Assembly: GCF_003945595.2 (NCBI RefSeq)
Contig: NW_024104620.1
Location: forward strand, 3,200,001-3,264,000
Direction: 5' to 3'
Source of the DNA: Pipra filicauda
Taxonomy: Eukaryota; Chordata; Aves; Passeriformes; Pipridae
DNA length: 64,000 nucleotides
Every line of letters starts with the position of its first letter. Positions within the stretch are counted from its first letter, which is position 1. Below the pieces are notes generated by a model. It was not told the origin of the DNA, made no database searches, and saw only the letters and a program-made list of their open reading frames with translations. Position numbers and translations under genes: made by a program. Shown piece after piece: positions 53,451 to 64,000 of the stretch.

Positions 53451-56400
53451 CAGCCTGATGTAGACTTATGGTTAGAGCTTAACTTGTTAGTTCTGCTTTT
53501 GCAGCCAATTCAGAATAACTACAGATGCCCCAAGATATTAAAATTGACTGCTCAAATGGACTCAGTGTGGGAGTTTCATTGGTTTTAAATTGATAACAGC
53601 TGAAAGAGTGAATGATTAAAGCTGTATATGGGCATAGTATGCAGCTCCTTTGTACAAGCTCTTGTGAACAGAATCCACTGCATGGGAATTGCCTTTGTTC
53701 TAATAAAAGATATTTCTGAACAATTGTTAGTTTAAATTTTTAAATGATGAAACAAGAGCATTTCAGGAGCCTATAGAGGAAATAATTCCTGAGAAACTGG
53801 AATAACTCTGAGAAGATAAAGTGGATTTCTATTCAGAGGGGAGCATTTAAAGTTAAGTAGCATTCCATAAGGTGGTAATTGTGTCTATTTCCCAGGCATT
53901 TGAGTTAAATAAGCTGGATAGGAAACATAAACTGTCATAACAAGAGGTTAGGAGTGTTGTGTACATCTCTTTTTTTTCAAGTCATAAAAAATGAAGTTTT
54001 GGAGGGCCTTATCTCAAATAAATCAAACAAAGGTTTTTTTGCTTTCCTTATCCCCTCATGAGCTTTTCCTATTTTTTTTTTTCTTTTTAAAAATGTCCTG
54101 GATAGTTTTTCTTTGAACTAGTTTTAAAATATATGTATATACACACCTATAAAAGAATAAGAAAATAATATTTCGATCTTAGTTACTCATAAAGCTAGCT
54201 TACAAAAGTTAGCAATTTGCCATTGCTATAATTCCTTGTTTCTGAAATACCACACAAAGACTTAGCTGAGTTTTCCTCAACTATCCCTGTGACCTCTGCA
54301 ATTGTAAATATGGCAGTGTAACTACTGCCATTCCCATGTTTATGTGCAGAAACAGATCCAGCAAAAAAAATCAATTGATTATAGAGAGTCGCAGAATTTG
54401 TGGTTTGGGACTACCCAGAATTGACAGTATTTGGATGACATGGTATCATGTACTTATAAATAGCCATGAATTTCTACAAGGGGGAAAAAACCTCCAAAGC
54501 AGTTGTGTGCTGTTGTTTTACCATAGTCTGTTTTGATGCCCAGGAAAAATTAATGCTGTTTTGCTGCCCTTTCATCTGAGACAAAAACCCTGGGTGCCTG
54601 TTTTCTAAAGAAGAGGTGATTTAAAGCTTAACTGCAGGGTACAGGATATGACTATATACATACAGTGAAAGGTATACAAAATGAGATTAAATATTCTGCT
54701 CAATATATAGAATCTGCATCAAGAAATGAAGTAATGGACTAGGTGAGAATTGCCAAACTGTTTTCAGCCTTTTCAAAATTTCCTCGCAGAAATACCAAAC
54801 ATTCTGTATGCATATAGGGGATTGAAAGAGTAACTGTGAAATAATCCTGGAAGTTGGTTATAAAGTGGTTATAACACAGAAGAGAAGCTGCTGAACAGCC
54901 ATGCATTAATTTTGTTTCAGATCTTCATATGTTGCCATCTAAACACAGTGCAGCTCTTTGCCTGTTTTGCTTCTGAAATTGTTTACAAGTGTCTTTGTCC
55001 ACCAAATAAGATACATTTTTTAACTTCTCTTTAACATAATTTACATTGGAGACCATTCCGTATTATGCAAAGAATTTGACAGGTCTTTGCTAAAATTCTG
55101 AAAAACAATTAAGATGTCAAAAGAGGAAGTGCTAGTACATTTTAATCATAAATCTCTGTAAATATAATTACCACTGAAGGCAGCTATAAATGTTTTATGA
55201 AGAAAATGTAACCAGACTGTGCTTTGTCAGAAACATAACCCCAAAACATGCAACAGACTGTTCGCTAATGCTTAACGCCACACATGCACACAACCTTCCT
55301 CAGTGCAGTTCTGTGAACCCAGTCCTCCATCCCTTCTGCAGCCCAAACTCTGACTAACTTAAATTCAGGCTTTGGTGTACTCTCTCAGAATGCAGATCAC
55401 ATGCACTGGGAGGTGTTGGAATAAACTTCCCTGATACATCTCGAGAAGTCCAAACCATCCCCTGCGCCCCACCTTGTTTCTGTCGTCGTGTTCCCTTCTC
55501 TGAGGTGTTAGGAAAGAAAAAGCAACTGAGTTGCTCTTGAAACCTAAGCTGAGTGTGAAATAGGAGGGATTAATTATAGGAAAGTGAAGCTCCTTGCAAA
55601 GCGGGAAATAAAAAAAATGAGAGTTTTACTCAGTTTTTCCCCACTAACATAGTGAGGAAAAGTTGTATTGCTGGGAGGAAGAATCACTCCAACTGGTTAT
55701 GGTGGAAGGTGGTGGGAGTGAGTATAGGGGAAACACCCAGTGCCATGGGAGCTGTAGAGGAGAGCAAGAGCTGCTGCTGGGTTTGCTGTGCCGAGCCCAG
55801 ACTTGTACTGTCACCCTCCAGCTATCTATACAGTAATTTTCAGAGCCTCTACACCAATTTACAAACTGTAGTACTCTGTTGAAATGCTATATGGAGACTG
55901 TCTCTCTGGATAAATGATGACAGTACGCTCCTATTGTTTCAACATTTAACTGCCTCCTATTGAGTAGTTCCTCTCATCTGTTTGATTCATTCTGATTCTA
56001 GCTGACATCGTCCCCGTTACTGATTGCTCTTTTCATAATTTCTCAAACATATAGAGTGGAAATGAGGTGGAGGGAGCTAATTAGTAATCTGAAGAGTTCA
56101 ACCTGCTCATACAGATGTGTTTCAAGATCAACATACAAAGTTCAGCAAAACTTTGAAATCATAAAACCTAAAAGGTAGCATTGTCTGTTTAAATGCTTCT
56201 TCATGAAGGAAGTAACACTAATCAAAAGTTAGACTTGGTGTAAATGCAGTCCTCATCCAAAGATATCTAGTATCTTCTATTTTTTTAAGCACTTAATTTG
56301 ATGATTAAAAAAAAAAAGCTTTTGTAAAGATGAGATGAAATGGTACTAAGTCCTGACGAAGCAATGTAATGAAGCCCTTTCACTTCTATGGTACTCCATG

Positions 56401-56867
56401 CAAAAGTGGAACTTCCAAATGTGTGGAAGAGGCAGGCCACCCAACAAGATAAGTTTCTAGGTTGGACCAGTAGTTGATATCATGTAGGATTTTACAATCA
56501 ACAAGTGAGGGATTTGTGGCTCTAGAAAGGCCTTCATTTTTTTATGGCGAGTCCAAACATATGGCCACATCTTTTATGGCAGGTCCAGAGATCTCCAAGC
56601 CCTCGAAAGGTCAAGGTCATGGTGTAAGTAGAAATTGAAACTCGAATCCAGAGGGAAGTATCCAAGCACTGTGAGCAGCAGATGTTGAGGGATTTGGTTC
56701 TGTGGCAGAAGCTAATGACCACTAGGACTCAAAAAGGATTTTCTTCCAACTTTGCCTGTCTATCTTCGATATCTGAGTTTTAAATTAATAGGCAAGCTGA
56801 GAAGAGACAAAAATCCCACTACTAATAATATCTCTTAATGTATTTTCCTCTTGTTTTCCAAATCTAG

Positions 56868-56966
56868 ATCAAATTTTTGGTTCCCATTTGCACTTGGTCT
56901 GTGAGCACGAGAAATCTACAGTCCCTCAGTTTGTAAGACTGTGCATAAAAGCTGTTGAAAAAAGAG
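56868..56966 (+). CDS. ARHGAP15: ARHGAP15 coding exon: start of the RhoGAP domain
   Basis: This 99-nt exon is in phase 1 at both ends; the codon split with the previous exon gives G|AT (Asp). It encodes DQIFGSHLHLVCEHEK followed by STVPQFVRLCIKAVEKR. F-G-x-x-L followed by VP-x-F-V-x-x-C-I-x-x-V-E is the standard opening of RhoGAP domains, which stimulate GTP hydrolysis on Rho-family GTPases (Rac for ARHGAP15). The catalytic arginine finger (in a GIYRVSG-type motif) normally follows within about ten residues and must be in the next exon, which I did not find before base 64000. The acceptor is ttgttttccaaatctag, with a TACTAAT-type branch candidate at 56820-56826 (A 43 nt from the exon); the donor is AGAG|gtgcgt. 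Confidence 0.96.
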
Positions 56967-59900
56967 GTGCGTACCTTATTATTTAATACTTTTTTTTCCG
57001 ATAGTAATCTAAACTTTTACCTCATAACTCTGCTCAGATTTCCAGGGCAGGAAGACAGTTCAATTCATAATATAGTTATGAACTGAAACATATCACATTC
57101 TGTATCTTCATTTTCTTTATATGATAAGACACTAATAGCACCCGTTGATGCTGATTATTCCTTATATTTTGTTTGACATGTTGTTGGTTTAGTCTTTCTC
57201 TGGGTAAGTAAAAGCTAAATGTCGATAAAACGTCAGTAACTTTCATTCTGAAGTCTCTGGTGAGTGTAACGCCAATACTTTTTCCTAAGTCCTGAACTGC
57301 ATTCAGCCAAAATAAATGTTATTCTGATGTGGCCATTTTTTTTTTTTTTTAATGAGTGCAGGTGTCTAATTTTTACAGTTCTCTTAAAAGCCATGATACT
57401 ATAAAACTATTGGAATGAGTATCCATCCTCATTACAAGTTTTGATTAATAAGAAGGATTTTTATAGTATGAAAAAAGATGTACTTAACACCGTTGCCTGC
57501 CTTCCTCTCTGCAGAGTGTATCTTCTCTCACTGAAGGTCATTTTCTTTGGAAGGTACATGCGGTAGATGCAGAATCTTAAAATGTATTGTATAAAAATGT
57601 GAGGCTTCATCACCATCTGTTACAAGTTTACAACTTGTTCCAGGGATCTGGGGAAACATATATCTTGCAAAAGATAGAAAATTTATTTTCAGAATAAGGC
57701 TGGGTGAACCCATTGTCACTGCCATATACTGGAGTCTCAGAACAAGAGAACCCATGAAAAATAAAAAGATACTTAGAGCGTTATCCGCAAAGGAAAAAAG
57801 CTATTTTAATTCCGCCATTGTTACCTGGTTTTATAGTGAAAGGTGCAATAAAACTACCCTGGAGTTTCAAACTCAGGGAAATTCATGCTTTAATTATACA
57901 GCAAAGAGAGCACTGGGATATTATTACTCCCAGAATAATTGGCAGGAAGTCAGAGACTGAAACAAATCGGAGATTGTTCGGTAGGGGGAGATAGTAGCTT
58001 TGGGTTTTTTTGGAGGGAGGCTGGAGGCTGGATAAAGAAAGGGGAGAAATGTGTGAAGTGACTATTAATAGAGGAGGAATTGTGAGGAGAAATTCAGAAC
58101 ATGAAAAGGAAAGGCAGAGATTAGATTGTAAAAATGCCACACCATGCAGAACATGCCTAAAGGACTGCTTGGTTACGATCTCAGCACAGGTTCTCCAAAA
58201 GATGCGTTGGATATTTCATAGACGTTTTGTGGTATCTGACCACTCCTCCCAGGAGAAGTGAGGCCAGAGGTTTCTGCACTGCTGAACTGTAATAGAAAAA
58301 TAGTTAACATAGTTAAATATTTACTGTCTATGTGATTATCAAAAAAGTATTAATATTAGAAACTAAACGTATCACTGTTCCTTCAAAGGAGTTCATCCTT
58401 ATGAGAATTGCATTGTTGTTCTTGTGTTTCCTTCAAACTTGCTGTGACTTAGAGAAGTCTACCCTTTTTAGTTAGACTAACATGTAAATAGAAGCTAATC
58501 ATATGGCATGAGACAAAAATTTTACTTTATCACTATATTTATGAGTTTATATTTGATACGCGGGTTTTTTTCTATTATCGTTTTCTTGGATTAAGATGCT
58601 TGCATTTACTCACATTCTATTTACCCAAAGTGTTGTTTTTACTAAGTTCTGGCATAAACTATCTCAGGACAGCAGTAATTTATGTGAAGCTAAGTCCAAT
58701 GTTTATGCAAGCTTCTGATGACATTTTATACCGGGGTTGGTATTAGGAAGCAGTATGTGGAGGTGCCAAGTCTCCCGGCATGGCTGAGACTCAACAGATC
58801 TGAAGCCCTCCTCTTAATGGCCAGATATGCCTCCAGCCAAGATACTCAACTGCAGAGTCATGGGAAATACTTATGTACCAATTATGGGAAAGGCACATTT
58901 AATGAAAACTGTATGTTTACTTTCATAGTCTTAGTAAGATGGCCTAGATACTCAGTACAGCTGGCATATTGGCTGGGCTAGAAAAGCTTTTTTTCCTATT
59001 TAGAAAATATATCATCTACACACTGTAACTGTACCAAAAATGTTACTTGCGTGCTTCGCTTAAGATAAAGAATTATTAGGAAAAAAAGACCTTAAGAGAC
59101 CATCCCTAAATGTTACTTACAAAACATTCATATTTCACTGAACGGTTGTGTTCTTAGTTATCAGCTCATGGATTTCATTATTATTCACCTACCGATTTTC
59201 TATTTGTTTTTCTGATTTTTAAAACATTATCACTGTGCACAGAAATAGAGTCTAGCAGGGATCTGAATAAACCATATTAATTAGTACATTTTCCTGTGTA
59301 AAGAGGTTACACACAATAGCCAACTGTAGCAATATTCTCCCACAGAATAAAAATGTGGAGGTTGGCATTAACCATTGGCAAGATTTCCTGTTCAGTTACA
59401 CTATTTTAAAATGAATATCAAAAGGATATTTATTCTACTACTATTCTGCTCTAACTTAGATCAGATTTTGGTCATTTATCCCCGACTTTGCTTCTTCATC
59501 ATTTCAGGACAGGGGTGCTTTATAAGGTCTGCTCTAAAAAGCTCATACCATAATGCATATTTATCTATTCAACAAGGATTCACTTGTGAATGTGAAAAAA
59601 AATGGAGTGAGTTCCATTTTTTTCAGCCTCCTTTGGTATTTTTAGTTATTGAAGTAGGACTGAGACGCAGAAGGTCTTTCTCCATTTTCTCAGCCATCTT
59701 GCAGAGCTGACAGTGGAGTTTAATAAAAAGAGGCAATGGAAAAGTGCCTGTTCCTGGAAACTTGAAAGGCAATTGTCACATTTAATTTTTATTTTTTTTA
59801 AGCAAGCTCATTTTTTTCCCTTCATTCTTCCTGTACTTATGAATTACTGATAATAATTACTGAATTATTCATTCACAATTTTTGATGAACTTCTAGTCCC

Positions 59901-62246
59901 AATTATTGAGCTATCCAGACCTGTACCACTGAAGTCAACAGTATCTTGGCCAAGAGTGTTGTAGCCTTGGTATCTCATGCAACATCTTAAATAGAAAAAT
60001 CTCCCATATCTTTGGTGTAACCTAGTGAGGCTAAGAGAATTATTCTGTACCATACAGCAATCAAGTTGAAGTAATACCGTGGATACTCAAAAATCTCCAG
60101 CATTTCTTCATTTTCTACTTTCTCAGGGACTTCAAGGGAAAATTTTTCCTGGAAGAGCATATTCCTTGGTTTTTCAGTGTCTTCTTTTGACTTCCCATCC
60201 TTACTTACCTTGGGTAGACCTCAGACTTTTCTGGGGCTATCTGTTGACCTGACTTTTTCAGTCTGTATTCCTGTATTTCATTCTGTATTCAATCTCCTTT
60301 TTCTTTTCCCTGGGAAGCATCTGACAGGTAGCACCAACCCTGAGCTGAGCAGTACAGCGAGGAAAGCCTGGGACAATCCTCCCAGTACACTATAACTCAC
60401 ATGCTGAGCACTCCCGCCAAGGGTGGGGCCCATTGCAAGACATTTTGGTGTTTCTAGGCCAGATATTCTTCCCAGTCATTTCTGGAGTCGCCTATTTATT
60501 TTGTTATCCATGACCCTTTGAAAGTCTTGGCTGTCTTTTTTTGCTTTTTTTTTTTTTTAATATGTGAACGGCATGAGTAGAACGCATTAAAAAAAATTAA
60601 AATGTCAGTCTGTGTTGTACCTAAACAACGTGCCATCCAGAACTTCTCATAGTAGTGTTTCATCGTGTGAAAACAGTCTGATACTAAACTCTTTTCCAGG
60701 GAAGATCATTTGTCTGTGTGTCTAATGACAGAGTAAATGAACACCCTGAGCAGTCTGTATCCGAAACGTATTGAGGGTATCCAGTGTGGCTTAGGATTTG
60801 TAAAGAAATACATCCCTAATGCTCCAGGGACATATAATTTAACTTTCATCTCTCTTTTGAAACATCCTTCATTTTCTCCCTCCATTCCCAAATCCAAGTT
60901 AGTGTTCTCAAATCAACCTAACTGACTTGAAAAATGACACTGCAGCCAGCAAAGCTGATGATTGCAGGTACCGTTCCCATTCAGAGCTGGATGTTGCAGA
61001 TACTGTTTTCTGTTGCTTTTCTTGGAGCACAGGATGCTCTGACAGGAACGATACACAAAATTACATATTTGATTCAATGCCTAAAAGCCACCCTGGGATC
61101 CATAACCTTGCTTAAAGATTTAAGAAAGACCTTTAGTCCACTTCTGAGAAGGTTCTTAGCTTAGAAAACTTTATCTTTCAACTTTACTTCTTAGCAGCTG
61201 TTATGTTTTTTTGCTGTCGTTTGTTTGACAGGATCCAGTTATAGGTTCCGATGTCTGTTTAAAGAAACAGGGAGGTTGTTGGCTTTAAAATTCCCTTACT
61301 GCTTGTGTGTTCAACATTTTCCCAGGCTTTTCTACATAGTTTGCCAAGTAAAGGGACTGACCTTTTGTAGCAAACACTTTTTCATTTCTAAATGCTCACT
61401 TTGATTTTTGTCCCATTTTATGCTCATTCCAAACTGTTTACAACCCACTAAAAATGACTGTGAATTATATGTTTGTGTAATGGATTCCTTTTGTGGTCAG
61501 AATGGAATGTTTACTTTGAACAATTAGTTATCTTTGGGCAGATTATAGTGACCTGAAAAAAGAATGGCTAAAATTATTATAGTACCTTAACTATTTCCTT
61601 TTGTTATCTTCTCTGTTTGTCCAAAGTATTATTTACTGGGTTTCATTGCTCTGAGCCCCAGTGAACAAATCATGTTAAATAAGAACAGCGACAAAAAAAC
61701 TCCTGAGTATGGGCTTTTGGCTTGGGGGGGAGTTGGTCTGCTGAGGTAGGACCAGTGAGACCTCAGAAGGGACCTTTAGGCACTTAAAGACTGGATGTGC
61801 AATATTTAAGAAGATATGGTTTTGCAAGAATTTTTAAGTGCTTGCTCTCAAAAATTCAGATTTCTCATAGGCTTCCAAATTTTGACACCCCAAAATACCT
61901 AAAACCAATACTCAGTTTGTCTTTAATTAATTTAATGTCCTTAGCTGTGCTTTGATTGTGCAAAAGATCATTGCAGACATGCAGACACACAGTCTCATAC
62001 TGCAGAATATTCAGTGTTTAAGGAAGAAAATACCTTTATGGCAAAGATAAAGTACCTTATGGGATGTATAAAAGAAATACAGTCATCCCAATGGAGAGAA
62101 ATGAAGATAAAAATGGTATTTTAAACTACCTCACCTCCCAAATGCCATGCTGCCCTGTGACAGAAGGTTGTGTCCCTTTCATCAGTTTTATCTCTTAATC
62201 TAAAAGCTAAAGTGCAGCTAAAAGCACTTTAAAACCTATTTATAAT

Positions 62247-62263
62247 AAAAAAAAAAAAAAAAA
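62247..62263. repeat. A homopolymer run
   Basis: Seventeen consecutive A, followed by an A-rich gaaaaaagaaag stretch. No retrotransposon body was recognised next to it. Confidence 0.85.
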
Positions 62264-62670
62264 GAAAAAAGAAAGTGATATTTCATTACCTTCTAAATCA
62301 TATATCGCTTAAAAGGTAGTCAGTATTCTGGTACAGTGTTTACACAGAGGAGAGTTCACTTATCTCAAGGAGTTAAGCAAAGAGGAAATGAGTTTTAAGA
62401 AATATAAAGTATTGTGAATATATTTATATAGCTAGGAAAAATATGAGTTTTTAAAACAGTCTAATGCAATCTCATTTTCTAATAGAGGAGAACACAGCAG
62501 AATAATTTAAAAAAAAAAAAATCCCAAATACCTTCTAAAGCTGATGACTCCCATGCTGGGATCATTGTCTTTGGTATGGTGTAGTTAGTGGATTATAAAA
62601 CATTGAGGATGGCAGAATGTGCAGCCAAGGTATGGATTAATAACCACTGTACAAAATCCCTAAAAGCTTA

Positions 62671-62822
62671 CAGAATTGTTTAGGTGGGAAAAGGCCTCTA
62701 AGATCATTGAGTCCAACAATTAACTCAGCACTGCCAAGCCCACCATTAAACCATGTCCCCAAGTGCCACGTCTGCACAGTTTTTAAACCCCTCCAGGGAT
62801 GGGGACTCCACCACCCACCTCC
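62671..62822 (-). mobile_element. CR1 LINE 3' end, antisense
   Basis: This is the reverse complement of a CR1 3' end: cagaattgtttaggtgggaa, aaggcctctaagatcattga, gtccaacaattaactcagca, ctgccaagcccaccattaaa, ccatgtccccaagtgccacg, and aacccctccagggatgggga. The order matches the standard antisense CR1 tail up to the 'ccaccacct' segment. The element's 3' end is at 62671, and the outermost attctatgatt repeats are eroded to a single cagaatt. It has no coding capacity. Confidence 0.95.
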
Positions 62823-63968
62823 ATCCCTATATGCACTATAGTACTCCTCAGTATCAGATTTGTGTTCATCAACATGCTCCTCAGGGTTGTATTTAACTTA
62901 AGCAATTTCTATCTGTTTGGTTCTCAAAAATAATTCATTCCCATTCCTAAGGACCTGAGGGAGGAGGCAGGAAAGTACAGGGTAGTTCTGCCAGAGTATG
63001 TTCACCACCATCTTGGGGCTCCCAGTAAATGCACAGTGTTCCTGGGCTACTCCCAGCACGGTTAGACCAAACCCACCAGCCAGTGGCATAAAGGATTTGT
63101 TCTGGCAGGGCTTCCTTGAGAAGAAGGGAAACCTCAGGAGACTGACCTACTCTGTGCCATTTTATATTTCTGTCTGAGTGCAGGATTATTCTCCAACAGG
63201 ACTTGGCCACTGAACAACCACTGAAATGTATTTTATCTATGTTTTCCCTCTGTCGTATCTTTCTGTCCTCAAAGCAAGAAATTCTTCATGAATAGCAGTT
63301 TGTTTCCTACAAGCTCATTCACTGATCTTCGGTACTTATTTTCCTCTGGAAATGTATTTTCCAAGCTCTTTTTTGATTCTCCCAGGTCTACACATGCTTC
63401 CTTGCTTACCCTGATGTAATTTTACATACTGTTTCCAGTGGCTTTAGAATTCAGTACCCTGAAAGTGCAGAGATCATGTTGCTCCACCAAATGATCTGAG
63501 CTCCCAGTTCTGCTAATTTTGTACTGTTCATTCTTTCCCACTTTGGGATAATCTATTATGCTTGGATCCAGGCACGCACTAAAAGCTAATACTTCCATGA
63601 AGAATGTGCAATTTGTACTGTTTAGCTCGTGATGAGATTCCTGAAGTCTTTTATGATTCTGTCTTGTTCCAAGGAGGCTTCTGCTCTCAACCTTTATATG
63701 CACTGAATGTAAAAGAAAAGAAAAAAAAAGGAAACAAACTGATAGAAAAAAAATTACACACACACAAAAATATCCAGCAGTTCAGCAGATAAAGCCTTTT
63801 TCAGGGAATTCTAATGGGCTGAAGAAATCTGTTTCTGAGGGCATTGAACTATGTTTACTTTAAAGTGGCCAACGAGCATAAACTCAAACATACAGATGAA
63901 TGCAATATAAAACAACAAAGTTCTGAGAAAAGCCCTTGAAAAAGTTTGTGATTTAAAATGTTTGGTGC

Positions 63969-63986
63969 TTTTTTTTTTTTTTTTTT
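63969..63986. repeat. T homopolymer run
   Basis: Eighteen consecutive T near the right edge. No LINE or SINE body was recognised in the remaining sequence to the window end. Confidence 0.85.
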
Positions 63987-64000
63987 AAATTCTTCTTTTG

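Larger units (their letters stand above)
47695..56867 (+). other. ARHGAP15: ARHGAP15 intron, 9.2 kb
   Basis: The intron runs from donor gtgtgt to acceptor aaatctag. It is AT-rich and mostly unrecognised. Named items are an imperfect GT/CA palindrome at 48806, an antisense CR1 fragment at 51.9 kb, a run of 16 A at 53117-53132 and an inverted-repeat pair at 53341/53440. The longest open frame (47779-48141, 120 codons) is in a different frame from the preceding exon and is rich in Leu/Phe from AT-rich DNA; I regard it as chance. Confidence 0.92.
56967..64000 (+). other. ARHGAP15: ARHGAP15 intron, 5' part (continues beyond window)
   Basis: The intron starts with donor gtgcgt. I searched it for the next RhoGAP exon, which should encode a GLDVDGIYRVSG-like segment, and found nothing that fits. 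It holds T runs at 57336-57350 and 63969-63986, an A run at 62247-62263 and an antisense CR1 fragment at 62.7 kb. The rest is AT-rich sequence in which I recognise nothing. Other short open frames are not supported. Confidence 0.85.

Noticed and set aside
56967..64000. Next RhoGAP exon with the arginine finger
   Set aside because: Looked for a GIYRVSG-type coding segment with splice sites and found none; it is presumably to the right of the window.
1..64000. Endogenous retrovirus, tRNA, rRNA, CRISPR or bacterial-type operon
   Set aside because: No LTR pair, primer-binding site, gag or pol motifs, cloverleaf, rRNA core or regularly spaced repeats were recognised by eye.

Overview
The window looks like nuclear DNA from a bird. 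It is AT-rich and has few genes. Its recognisable transposons are 3' ends of CR1 LINEs, which carry the sauropsid ending (copies of ATTCTATGATT-like units and 'gatgatctTAGAGG.. TTCCAACC' style sequence). It also contains vertebrate-type split exons. I saw no bacterial operon structure, rRNA, tRNA or CRISPR array.

The only gene I can support is an internal part of ARHGAP15, a Rac-directed RhoGAP with a PH domain, on the + strand. Four coding exons are present, at 23246-23344, 25173-25299, 47572-47694 and 56868-56966. All have AG/GT borders, and their phases (0/0, 0/1, 1/1, 1/1) join into one unbroken frame of 448 nt, about 149 codons. In order they encode the C-terminal strand and helix of the PH domain, a polar Ser/Lys-rich linker, a basic segment leading into the RhoGAP domain, and the first part of that domain. 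The earlier PH exons and start codon lie upstream of base 1. The exon with the catalytic arginine finger lies beyond base 64000. The assignment rests on my recollection of the ARHGAP15 protein, which is closely matched across all four exons.

Layout: 1-23245 is intron, with a C/T-rich tract near the left edge, an A-rich block, small CpG-containing patches, one CR1 copy and one short unexplained antisense reading frame. 23345-25172 is a short intron with a GC-rich patch and a TA microsatellite next to the 3' splice site. 25300-47571 is a 22.3 kb intron with a CR1 3' end and a nested pair, an old antisense CR1 split by a younger sense CR1. 47695-56867 is a 9.2 kb intron with a CR1 fragment and an inverted-repeat pair. 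56968-64000 is intron with another CR1 fragment.

I found no convincing new biological system. The points most worth checking are the nested CR1 pair, the C/T-rich tract, the TA repeat at the splice acceptor, the GC- or CpG-rich intronic patches as possible enhancers, and the antisense open frame near 21.5-21.9 kb.
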